Source: Syncephalis plumigaleata | Taxonomy: Eukaryota > Zoopagomycota > Zoopagomycetes > Zoopagales > Piptocephalidaceae | Reading direction: 5' to 3' | Length of the DNA stretch: 24,106 nucleotides | Assembly (NCBI GenBank): GCA_025201365.1 | Contig: JAIXMF010000208.1 | Location: 1 to 24,106, forward strand | Shown here: positions 1-9,229 of the stretch, one piece after another | How positions within the stretch are numbered: the first letter of the stretch is position 1 | Layout: each line of letters begins with the position of its first letter | Notes under the pieces: generated by a model | Seen by the model: only the letters and a program-made list of their open reading frames with translations | Databases searched by the model: none | What the model was told of the DNA's origin: nothing | Translations under genes and position numbers: made by a program

Positions 1-198
1 AAGACATTTTGATATTACATTGCTCACGTTTAACAATGCCATACAGTATCACCACCGCCATCATTCATAAGATATACTATTACATTAGAGAGTAATGTGC
101 AAATAAGAAATTAAATAATTAATTAAAAGCGTATACGCTCTAGTTGGCGTGATATTAATGTACAAATACATGCATGTATAACTGTATGTCGATCATCT
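1..198. other. 3' flank of the 605-residue protein gene
   Basis: No gene is seen. The stretch is AT-rich and lies downstream of the minus-strand stop codon at 199. On the minus strand it contains TTAATTAATTATTTAATT-like sequence near 110-126 that could serve as a 3'-end/polyadenylation region. A perfect 12-bp palindrome, AGCGTATACGCT, lies at 128-139. Confidence 0.5.
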
Positions 199-2184
199 CT
201 ATTCCTCCTCCTCGTCTTCTTCTTCATCGTGCGAACTATCCCAGTAGAAGTCTTGTAGATTATCAATGGTCATTAGTGCCGGTGGTTCCAACGGTGCACC
301 ATGCGGATCAACGTGACATAGTGCCTCTCGAGTCATCAAGCGTACTGGTAGTTCAGGTGGCGTATAGCTTTCTGTTCTTGGTATAGGTGCACACCAATCG
401 AATACATAAACCCAATGAGGTGTTGCAGGCAGCGTGACACCAGAGAATGGCGTATTCGTTAGTGTAGTATTTTGTGGAAACTCAACAAATCCATTATCTT
501 CTTTATCATCATTACTTGTTGCTGCTGTCGCTGTTGTTGTTGATTTACCATCCTGTTGTTTCTCTATCAAAGTAACATCATACTTGGATCGGTTGAACTG
601 CCAGCGTCGTGTCGATGATGAGCAACGTTCTTTGGATTCAGCATTCCAGTAATAGTGCCAATTATTTAGTGATGCATCTGCCACGTATATATAATAATCA
701 TCCTTGATCGATGCCAATGATGGAAATGTTTTCCTAATGTGTAAGCCAAGTGATTTCCACCATAATACAGCAAAGTAACTAGCGGCACTCGCATAATCCC
801 TAATGATAGTCAATAATCATTAATTGTATTGTTCCCTCTACACGTCATTCTACTTATTCATTACCGTGCTTTAACAATATAGTATGCGCCATCGTCATTT
901 AATCTTGGCTGATGTCGTTCATTCAACCAAATAAAGTCTAATAATACACGTTATTACTTACTCGATTGTTTGTCTATAGTAGTACTTACCAAACAATGCC
1001 AGTCTAGATTGATCATTACTTAGGATTGCCATCTAATCATTAGTATTAGCACTATTGTTATTATCTCTCTTGTTATACATTACATTCGTAATACCCGTAG
1101 TTGCAGGTGATGCGTGATTAAGTAATGCTGGTTTATACAATCGTTTAATGCCAAGCGCATCGTAATGATGATCCAATTCCTTCAGCATATCGGCCATTGC
1201 TGTATTATTGGATGTCAACGACCACGATAGAAATAGTAAACCTCTAGACGATGCTGACGTGTCTTCGAAATGACCTTCAAACTCGCATTCCGCTGCTTGA
1301 TCGTATAAATCATAATTATACGGCAGTTGTTTACTACTATTACTACTAGTTGTTGTTGTTGTTGTAGTTGATGGTTGTTTACTCGTAGGATAATGGCTGT
1401 AGCATTTTAAGGTGTGATCATGCAATCGAAAACATGGTACGACTTCCTTTCCACTCTCATTGAACATCAACACTTTGTAGAGTGGACTATCGGGCGTTTC
1501 ACCACCATACATTACATGTTGTGCATCCTCCACATGTCGTTTAAAGAATCGATCCCAACATGCGTCCTCTTTGCTAAGTTGTTTGCGTTTGTTGCTCTTT
1601 CGTGTTGATTGTTTGCTAATATCATTGGTCACTCTCTTCGTATGCTCTTGATTCGACTTGTCTAGCATCCATTGAACGATACTAGCATCTTCCGCCTCTT
1701 CATCATCATCGTCATCATATACGAATGGACTAATGACGATCATTGACCTCTCTTTACCATTCTTTCTTTTCCCTCTTCCTTCCTCTTCTTCTTCTTGCTG
1801 CATTATCCGACTGGCATTTGATAAACTTGTCTTGATTACTTGATCCATGGACAGGTTCAACGTAGGTGGTCGCTGAGATTTCGACAACTGCCATGATAGA
1901 AACAACACACTCGACGGGTGATTCATACGGTGACAGCCTTTAAACTCGTGTTTCGCCGCCTTCTCGTATAAACGGTGGGAACGCGCCATGAACTGTTCTC
2001 GTTCCTTTCGACGTTCATTCACTTGTTCAACCACATAGTTATAGTCGATATAGCCAATACCACGCTCATTACTCGGTAGTGGTGCGTATATATACGTGTC
2101 AGGTGCAGGTTGATAGGTAATGTAGAAGCGAAACAACCATGCCTTCATCCATGTTGCTAATTCGTCAGATTCTATTATCGACAT
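199..2184 (-). CDS. Hypothetical 605-residue protein, four exons, internal repeat
   Basis: I do not recognise this protein. Two minus-strand open frames join cleanly through short introns. Exons: 2184-1084, 1032-990, 937-865, 799-199. Introns: 1083-1033 (51 nt, branch-like GCTAATACTAAT just before TTAG), 989-938 (GTAAGT donor) and 864-800. Phases match at all three joins, giving 606 codons including the stop. Residues 72-102 and 293-324 are diverged copies of one motif, LY(x2)AA(x2)EF(x)G followed by LFLSW(x)L. Between them are an acidic patch near 157-165, a basic stretch near 194-204 and a Thr-rich linker near 273-279. The C-terminal half is rich in Trp and Tyr and ends in an acidic DEEEDEEEE tail. 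No signal peptide or membrane segment is evident, so a cytosolic or nuclear protein is likely. A LINE fragment sits just upstream of the ATG and may have altered expression. Confidence 0.7.
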
Positions 2185-2188
2185 TAGG

Positions 2189-2208
2189 GAAAGGAGAGAG
2201 GAGAGAGA
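2189..2208. repeat. Target-site duplication, copy next to the LINE 3' end
   Basis: Identical over 20 bp to 2748-2767. It lies 4 bp upstream of the ATG (2184, minus strand) of the 605-residue protein gene, within a GA-rich leader. Confidence 0.75.
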
Positions 2209-2747
2209 GAAATAATGTTTTTATTGACCAATAAAGAAAATTAACAAATTTTATCCATCAGTCGATAATGGGGAGTGAAAATTTACATTTAAGGCATCGC
2301 ATAACCATTGCCACTTGTGACGAAATGTCGAAGTAGACGAAAGCGTTAACGCTGTGCGATATTTTGCTCGTATAATATTCTGTAATGTATAGGACCATGA
2401 GTTGAATATATGTTGGTGATCAGACGGTTTGTCATTGTAGATGCTGGCTATACGAGTGCTGTGTATGGCCCACAGCGCGCTAATGATAGATATATGGTTA
2501 GTAATACTGGCTTTGCCCAAGTGTAGGATGTAAGAAAGTGTGACGATTGACTTCCAATTGAAATCTGCTGACGGAATAATTGATAATCGTGCTAGTATGT
2601 TTGTCCAAAACTGCTGAACTGGAGGGCATGACCAAAACGAATGCTCTAGGGTTTCATTGGGATGTTGACAACGTGTACAAGGAACAATAGCGTTAGCCCA
2701 CTTGGACACCTTCGCACCGCTCCAAATTCCTTTGTTGTTGAGCAGCC

Positions 2748-2767
2748 GAAAGGAGAGAGGAGAGAGA
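2748..2767. repeat. Target-site duplication, copy next to the LINE 5' truncation
   Basis: Identical over 20 bp to 2189-2208. The next bases differ (AAAC here, GAAA there), which fixes the right edge of the duplication. Confidence 0.75.
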
Positions 2768-3287
2768 AACAAAATACAGGGTTTTTCAACCGATTAACAC
2801 TACTGGCCTTTAACTTTTGCTGTTTATTAATAAATAATCTTGCACAACAGTTAACATTATTATCGCATTGCTACTATTATTGAGTAGTTGTCATTGCCCT
2901 AGCAGTTGAGGGAGATGTTAATGATCGCTATATCATATATTACAATAGTTCTAACAAACTATGATGAATTGACAGCAACATTTAGTAAAGGACAATATGG
3001 ATGCTTGTTTCATTCAGTGCATTGTTATAATGGCATTCGAGATGATTCAGATAGCAAGCTTCAATCAAGCATAATGAAATGATGACATAGTACATGTGCT
3101 ACCGAGCAACATCCTCTATGCATTGAGAAGCATTCATCAGTTTGTACAGCTTGATGTCTCAATTGCTACTATAGTTGATTTATTCGATTAATCATCCAGT
3201 TCATAGAAAGTATTAGCATGTGTTATGGTTTAATGATGTATAAACACTACACTTATTAACTAATGTAGTATGATTTATTGATGTTAG
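2768..3287. other. Intergenic region with a copy of the F-box gene upstream block
   Basis: No open frame of note. It holds the original upstream sequence of the 605-residue protein gene, displaced by the LINE, and the repeated block at 2986-3099. The rest is AT-rich and unremarkable, and contains the probable 3' end of the F-box gene near 3200-3287. Confidence 0.5.
2986..3099 (-). repeat. Second copy of the F-box gene upstream block
   Basis: It aligns in the same orientation with 4923-5037 at roughly 80% identity by eye. Both copies start TAAAGGACAATAT and share CAGTGCAT, TTATAATGG, CAAGCTTCA and TCAAGCATAAT in the same order and spacing. The 4923 copy is immediately upstream of the F-box start codon. 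This one has no F-box open frame after it; the next minus-strand gene is the 605-residue protein. It is either the promoter relic of a lost F-box paralogue or a shared promoter for the neighbouring gene. Confidence 0.7.
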
Positions 3288-4910
3288 TTATAATTCGCCG
3301 TATTCTTCTATCACTAGCGTATGCCTTTCATTGGAACTATATATTGTACCGACTATTGCATAGTCAGGCACGTTCAAGTCCGTATCTGGCATCTCCAATG
3401 TACGTATTATTTCTTTTGTATTGATGTCTACAAGCCATCGATTTTCTATATCATCATGATCATCTGTAATAAAAGAATAGAGATCTCCAATAATATTCTC
3501 AAAGTAACTTATACCCGGCATTCGTAATACTTGATCGTCATTGTATGATAAGTCTGTCCATACTTTTGCCGGATGGGCACCGAATGTTAAATATTTGCAT
3601 CCAGCTCTTAATAGTGGAATAGGTATATGTTGCCTAGTTATAGTGTAGCAATTACGTGGAGTATGACTTTGACCACTGGATGCTACACTATGCATTATGC
3701 ATGAAATATAATCAGTATCATCACATAATTCAATTATCATATGCGAATCGTATGAATTACGAGGAAATACTGACACATCGGTTATCCTCTCAGGTAGTTG
3801 AAACCAGCCATTTCGCAATTGTACAACAGGATTGTTGCTCGAGAACTGGTATAATGCCCATTCAATACGATCTGTATCATCATCTTTGACTATTTTTACT
3901 GTGTATACTATTGCTCTATTATTGGTTGTTTTGTAGAAACATGCCGTATCCCATGTATCATCAATGCTTCCTGAATACATGACACTGTTATCTATATCGA
4001 ATACCATTATACCGGCTGAGTGTATCGAGTATTAGTACTAGTTATACTGCATCATTGTATAATTACTACGCTTACAAATTGGCAAATCATCGGATGGCTC
4101 TCGTAATATTTTCACTAATAACACCCATTTCCCCTCGATTGCCACCACTCGATATTGTAATGAAACATCGAATGTTGTGAAAACACCACCATGCTTGCGA
4201 GAAAGTATTTTTACTTTATAGTCGGTATCGCTCTCAATCTCCATAGGAAATACGGCTATGTAATAATCACCCGTAACATAAAAATACTCGGTTTCATTAC
4301 CAGTATCCAGTGAGATAATGTTTGGCGATGTGGATAGCGTACTGTTATACACAGTATTGTTGTTTGATCTCAGGTTTGAATGCGGTAGATATTCGACAGT
4401 GTAACTATGACTCGGTGTTCCGTCTGGGCGATCTTGCAGTATGATAACAAAATCATTATATCCGCCTGTGCGATAACGTATTCCATCCTTGTCCTGTTCA
4501 GTATCGATATGCGTGGTATTACATCGTTTATATCGCCAATTATTCTCGGTGCTCACTCGTCGACGATATGTGTTGTACCAGTCCACATTCTCTAGTAGAT
4601 CGGCTCGTTTATCCGATGTACATGGATTGTTGACATCCGTGCGTATACACCATAATACGAAATCCATTTCTTTGTCGTAATACGCTCCCGATAGGAAATC
4701 CCTATGGTATATTTGTTGCCATAATATTGGGTCATTTCGAATACTGCTTCTTAACGAGCGACAACATGCTGATAAACGCAATAATTCGATATGATCAAAT
4801 AGACTACGAAAGACACGCTGATCATGAAATGGAAGAGTATTCAGACAGTCCAGTAATCTACAAGACGAGTTGGAATTACTCGATATCTCAGTAGGAGTAG
4901 AAGTAGACAT
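3288..4910 (-). CDS. F-box protein, two exons, 520 residues
   Basis: Probable substrate-recognition subunit of an SCF (Skp1-cullin-F-box) ubiquitin ligase. An F-box-like segment lies at about residues 17-70: CLNTLPFHDQRVFRSLF, then LLRLSACCRSLRSSI, then DPILWQQIYHRDF, matching the usual LP...L...CR.W.Y pattern. The rest, about 450 residues, is a beta-rich region without a repeat family I can name (no clear WD40 or LRR). Exons are 4910-4076 and 4015-3288. The 60-nt intron (4075-4016) has a GTAAGC donor, a TACTAATAC branch-like site and a CAG acceptor, and joins the two open frames in phase (521 codons including the stop). If the intron were retained, a stop in it would truncate the protein at about 290 residues. 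The start at 4910 is the first ATG before the F-box. The upstream block 4923-5037 is duplicated at 2986-3099. Confidence 0.8.
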
Positions 4911-4922
4911 GATGAAAAAGAA

Positions 4923-5037
4923 TAAAGGACAATATTGGTGCTTGCTTTGTTCAGTGCATCTTTATAATGGAGTGCGAGAGGATTCATATAACAAGCTTCA
5001 GTCAAGCATAATATAATAATGACGCGATATATGTCTT
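4923..5037 (-). promoter_or_regulatory. Upstream block of the F-box gene, duplicated at 2986
   Basis: It begins 12 bp before the F-box ATG (4910) and is conserved with 2986-3099 over about 114 bp. Its position implies 5' leader or core promoter. TTATAATGG may be a TATA-like element. No binding factor can be named. Confidence 0.5.
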
Positions 5038-5105
5038 ACATAATAACGTCATATAAAACACTGATCATTTCTACGAGAGAGATGAGCTCTCCTTTTTTAT
5101 TATTA

Positions 5106-5802
5106 CTACAACGTAACCAATCGATCACTATGCGGGAATGGTTCATCTACTGGTATGGCCACCTTCTTTACGCGTATAGCCGGTGTTCTTGGTAGTTCTA
5201 CTAGTTTACCATTAGCGGTGGATGCATCAGTTGCTGTATCATCGACGACAATCAGATTAGCTTCTGCCAATCGATGTTTCTCTTCATCCAATGCCTAGAA
5301 TACAATAAAGTTATCTATCAATGCTCCAACTTGACTAGTCGAACATTGCTCTACTTACCTCAACTGTAGACGCGTTTGTAATTATATTCAATGCATCACG
5401 GAATTGAGTATTATCGTGTCGAATACGCTCCTTTAACTCATGATGTTGCGTACGAGTAACGCGTACTTTATCCGTATTCTCCTCCTAAGCACATCCATTC
5501 ATATACCATACTACTATTTAGTCATCTTGCTGTTTCTCATCTACTATTATAACACGTACCAATTCCTTTGTCAACTTGTTCTTTTCCTCTTCTGATACGG
5601 CATAGGGTAATGCTGGTGGTTCAATCTGGCCTATGTATACATATTATGTATAAGCTATCTTTCTTTCTATGAATAAAGAATAAACAGTATAGTAACAATT
5701 ACCAGTAGAATAGGGCGAGAATAGCTCGGCCATATAGTCATGATGACGACGATAACGATCAAGCGCAACGTCACGCTCTGTCCACTGATCTTGTTCCTCC
5801 AT
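5106..5802 (-). CDS. Small coiled-coil protein, four exons, 161 residues; possible BAF57/SMARCE1-like
   Basis: Exons: 5802-5703, 5630-5560, 5484-5359 and 5294-5106. Introns of 72, 75 and 64 nt (donors GTAATT, GTACGT, GTAAGT) all keep frame, giving 162 codons including the stop. The protein opens MEEQDQWTERDVALDRYRRH, then has HDYMAELFSP, then a charged heptad-like region at about residues 45-110 (EEEKNKLTKELEEN, HHELKERIRHDNTQFRDAL) and a short basic/proline C-terminus. The order R(Y/F)xRxHxx(M/I)xE(L/I)(F/L)S, coiled coil, then FxxxLxxI resembles the part of metazoan SMARCE1/BAF57 that follows its HMG box. No HMG box is present here. If the resemblance is real, it would be a SWI/SNF-type chromatin-remodelling subunit. 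The gene structure is well supported; the family assignment is weak. Confidence 0.65.
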
Positions 5803-5927
5803 AATAACAATAGTAGTAGTAATAATAAAAGTAAAAGTAAGGGATCAAGTTAAATACAAATAGGTGGGCGTATGCGTGTATACAAATAATAACTGGGACA
5901 ATACACGTTAGTTTTTAATCCCACATT
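5803..5927. other. Intergenic promoter region of the small coiled-coil gene
   Basis: AT-rich sequence upstream of the minus-strand gene starting at 5802, ending where the inverted repeat begins at 5928. The minus-strand 5' leader has ACTATTATTATTATTAC-like and pyrimidine-rich sequence. No other feature is seen. Confidence 0.4.
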
Positions 5928-6234
5928 AGCTCTTTAGATATACGCTCGCTCACCACCCTTTAATCTACCACATACAGTAGTAGAAGAGCAGAAACAGCGC
6001 ATTTGTTTCTATGGTACTCCTTTCTTTCATTCTCTTTTGTCCATCCATCGTACTCAAGAACTCGAAATTAGTTCCGTTTATTCTTACTTTCTTTTTAACA
6101 ATGCCGGCGGATAGAAATGAAAGCAGTAAATATTCTCTCTAATAAACGTATAAATACCTGTTGTTCCTTTCGCTAATACTTGGTATATTAAATGTAGATC
6201 ATGATGATCGAGCTGCTGCAAAAGCTAAGCAAAA
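5928..6234 (+). repeat. Left arm of long inverted repeat (promoter, exon 1, intron, start of exon 2 of gene A)
   Basis: It pairs with the reverse complement of 12235-12540. The outermost 36 bp are identical (begins AGCTCTTTAGATATACGCTC), and the whole arm is roughly 85-90% identical by eye, with most differences in the 5' leader near 6075-6100 and inside the intron. Similarity stops after the codons for AKQ in exon 2. No matching target-site duplication is seen outside the two arms (CCCACATT on the left, GATATGTG on the right). Confidence 0.9.
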
Positions 6235-6901
6235 GAAAGAAGAGCGTAAGATCAAAGCCAGGAAATACAAAGACCGTAACAAAAAATCGATATTAGCGAA
6301 AGAAAGAGAAAACAGATTAATTGATGCAACTGTCAAGTTAATCACTAAAGCGAAACAAGCCGGTGATAGTCCCCGTAAAATTCTAACTAAACTAAAAATA
6401 AGGGTTAGCAACTTTATGAGAAGAGTAAAAGAAATGCGTAACGAAGATGATAGCTTGTTCTTATGGCTTCTCGGTGTTAAAGTCACTGGAGTAGAAGATC
6501 ATGAGCTCACTTCACTAGAACCATTATGGCCTTATACTAAACCCGCGAGCATGAATGTAGCATCAACTTCAACAGCACATCAAGCGGAAGCAGATAACGA
6601 GATCACAAATGCTCAAACGAAAGTAGCTAAAACCTTTGATTGTGACCTGCGAGACAATAATTGTGGCAGATTGATGTCAGAATGCAGAAGGTATATGTAT
6701 ATGTACGCGTATTTTGTGCCGGAGGCGCGGGCTTACGTGTCGTCACGTATATATAATTCCATCATTGCTAAACTTCCCAATGAATCGGAAGCAAAGGATC
6801 CTGATTCTACAGATATTGGTGCCGATACGGACATTGAAATCAAGGAAGAGCCAGATGTCTTGTTACAAATAGCGCAGCACCTAATTGAGAGTACCAAATG
6901 A
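6101..6901 (+). CDS. Gene A of the inverted pair: basic nuclear-like protein, 242 residues
   Basis: Not recognised. Exon 1 is 6101-6125 (MPADRNES plus one base), the intron is 6126-6197 (72 nt, GTAAAT donor, TGTAG acceptor) and exon 2 is 6198-6901. The frame is preserved (243 codons with the stop). The start was chosen because ATGCCGGCGGATAGAAATGA is conserved in gene B with its own splice donor, whereas the unspliced ATG-less frame before 6198 is intron. The N-terminus is HDDRAAAKAKQ followed by a very basic helix-prone region (about residues 21-93: KKEERKIKARKYKDRNKK and KLKIRVSNFMRRVKEM). The middle is Ser/Thr/Ala-rich. The C-terminus is acidic with IKEEPD, a SUMO-consensus-like motif. This suggests a nuclear, possibly DNA-binding protein, but no named domain is visible. 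The leader and 3' block are shared with gene B while the body is not. Confidence 0.65.
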
Positions 6902-7135
6902 TGACGTCGATGTCGTAGAATCAGTATTTTAGCAATATGATAATGGTGATATTAGAGCAGCACACGACATGCAGTATTTGGTAACAAATTGGGTATAACA
7001 TCCCATTGCATATTAGCATTAATAAAGCTTTATTATCAGTAAAATATTTATTAATAGAAGTGAGAAAGTGTGCATGTTATAAATTGTATATATAAAGATA
7101 TCAAATATACCTAAATATACCTAAAGGAATCTGTT
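6902..7135 (+). other. 3' region of gene A, with the block shared with gene B
   Basis: AT-rich 3' sequence. AATAAAGC at about 7021-7028 is a likely polyadenylation signal. The block 7041-7090 matches the reverse complement of 11848-11895 downstream of gene B (about 90% identity, one 2-nt indel), so the 3' end of the duplicated unit is also recognisable. It is followed by a short tandem of CTAAATATAC near 7107-7125. Confidence 0.6.
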
Positions 7136-7900
7136 GGTAAACTTAAGTCTTTCCATTACCTTTACTAGCCTCAGTTTATCACATTTCTAAGTACCCATTT
7201 CATTGTTATTTCCCTGTCATTTCTCCTACCATTAAACAGCAAGTGCCTTCTTTGTGTCAACTACATTCCACTTGTCAGTAAACAACCCGCGTCCACTTCC
7301 TCTTAACTATATGCTAGATATTCCTTTTCCTTTATTACTTGTTTACTTTCTCAGTAATACGCGTCTTATTCGTGTCATTCACATTCTACTTCATCTTTCA
7401 CTTTAGCATACACATTCCAATAGCAGCTATTCTGTCATACTATCTCTATGCCGTTTATCTGTCTCTTTGTTTTCTTCTTCCTCTATCCTATCTACATGCT
7501 CACTTGTCGTTATTATTACTATATCAATAAGCTTGTTTGTTGCTCGTTCTAGTCCTTTGTTTTCTATCACTGTCCTGCTTATTTATCAATGTTTAAGCGT
7601 TTACTACTCTCGTTGTAATATGTACCTTTTACTTTTACCACTCTTTTCCGTCATCTGTTTGTATGCCACTATTACGTCATGCTTTTATTTGTATTTTATT
7701 TGTTTAGTGCCATCTACACACTCTATTCACTTACGAGCATACACTGCTTCTTCGAATAAACTAGCATACGTGTTCATGCACCCTTCCTTGCTCATTCCTT
7801 GCTCATTCGTGACAAGTCAGTCATTCTACTAGTTACTGCTTGTTTATTATATTGTTTATCGTGTATTCTATTTGTTCACTCGTTGCTACCTCTATGCAAG
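7136..7900 (+). repeat. Pyrimidine-rich degenerate low-complexity tract
   Basis: The plus strand is strongly T/C-rich. Small direct repeats are present, for example the 11-mer CCTTGCTCATT twice in tandem at 7786-7807. Open frames here (7339-7530, 7467-7832) are Leu/Ser/Tyr-rich products of this composition and are not called as genes. The motif CTCATTCCTTG recurs on the opposite strand near 11168-11178. Confidence 0.6.
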
Positions 7901-9229
7901 TAACCGTAAGCATTATCATCATAATTTATCTACCATACTAATTAATAGCTACTTGTAAGTATATGACATGGCAATATCCCTATCTGCAGTGGCCTATTCT
8001 TTGTCTATTTCCATTTTGTCCATGTTGTTTGCAGTAGTCTACTGCACTCTGCTTCTACTCGTGCACTAATACCAATATAGTATACACTACATGTCCGATA
8101 CTCTTGATTAACAAGATTGTACGTAGACTAGCACGTTTCAATGAAAGCAATACAAGCAATACAAGTATGCATCAATATACAGGTCAATAATACATTGATA
8201 CAAGTTCATATGGTCTATTAATCCATCATTCATTGCGTAAGCATCAAATACTAACTGATTCATTCGATCATCTAGCTATTTATTGAATAAATTTGTGTAA
8301 TCCATTTTGGTTTAGAAATAATGTACAAGTACTAATTAGCAGATCTATAGATAGTCTCAGCTATTCTACGTTGTTATATCCATAATGCGTGTAAGGTATG
8401 GCCATACATTACAGCAGTAGAATATGTTCAATATTTGTTTATATTATTAATAGCTAGTAATCACTCGTATACTACACGATATGATTAGCATTAATCGTAT
8501 TTCCATACACTCATTATTCGCCATTCATAATTATCAATTAGCATCAGTCATTCTGTATAGTCATTGTATGTCTAGTTGTATACACGTAGTCAAGTCCATT
8601 GCTGACTATACTCCTAATGACGAGCACATCATATTGCAGCAGTACATCTAAAAGCTAGAATATTATTGTATCGAATAGTGAATACGTTTATTGATGATGA
8701 AATCATTAGATCATACAGCGATAGCAGTAGTTGTATGGTCATGCTGTGCGAGTGCCATCACATTCTCATTGTCTATATGATTGCTAATCCATTCAATGAC
8801 CTATTAGTATTTTGTTAGAATGAATCAGCTATTGCTCGATACTTACCGTATACTAATAGTGTATCGATTATAACTAGAAAGTGTCTAAGCTAATAGACGT
8901 ACATACCATTGATTAATAAAGACAATTACACGATCCAACTATGATGGCAATGACCATTAAACCATTGCTTCTACTTGTAAGCCATGTTGTCATTCAGTTA
9001 TAGTTCATGATTCAAGTATTAGGTAGTAGCAGTGTATTCATGTCAATGCACGCACGATCACGTCAGATGATCAGTATCTATTGTGTTGTTCGATGATTTG
9101 CTATACAATTCATTACAATGACTACAGGTAAATATACATCCATCGATATTAATGCATAATCAGTGAGTGGATGAGTGATATATTCTAGTTGATTGTATAC
9201 TGCTGATAACTGAATATTAATGATAGGAA
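7901..9229. other. AT-rich non-coding spacer with short palindromes
   Basis: No credible open frame. It contains several short inverted repeats: GCAGTAG-T-CTACTGC at about 8031-8045, ATTTATT-G-AATAAAT near 8279-8293 and a 22-nt near-perfect palindrome at 8391-8412 (10 of 11 pairs). Many such stems are expected by chance in AT-rich DNA, so no function is claimed. Confidence 0.5.

Larger units (their letters stand above)
2189..2767 (-). mobile_element. 5'-truncated LINE retrotransposon copy with 20-bp target-site duplication
   Basis: The minus-strand open frame 2772-2251 carries the zinc-binding domain found C-terminal to reverse transcriptase in many LINEs: CTRC, then ETLEHSFWSC and PPVQQFW, followed by a Trp/Ile-rich tail. 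No reverse transcriptase or endonuclease domain remains, so only the 3' end of an element was integrated. The stop codon is followed by about 42 nt of AT-rich 3' sequence ending in AATAAAAACATTATTT. The 20-bp sequence GAAAGGAGAGAGGAGAGAGA occurs on both sides, at 2189-2208 and 2748-2767, as expected for target-primed reverse transcription. The first residues of the open frame (MFLSPLSF) come from the duplicated target, so its ATG is not a LINE start. The copy is dead. Confidence 0.85.

Noticed and set aside
6199-6486. 95-codon minus-strand open frame opposite gene A
   Set aside because: Antisense shadow of the Lys/Arg-rich exon of gene A, giving a Leu/Ser-rich peptide.
7339-7832. Plus-strand open frames rich in Leu, Ser, Tyr and Phe that could look like membrane proteins
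   Set aside because: The hydrophobic look comes from T/C-rich DNA; two frames overlap and neither has a protein-like pattern.
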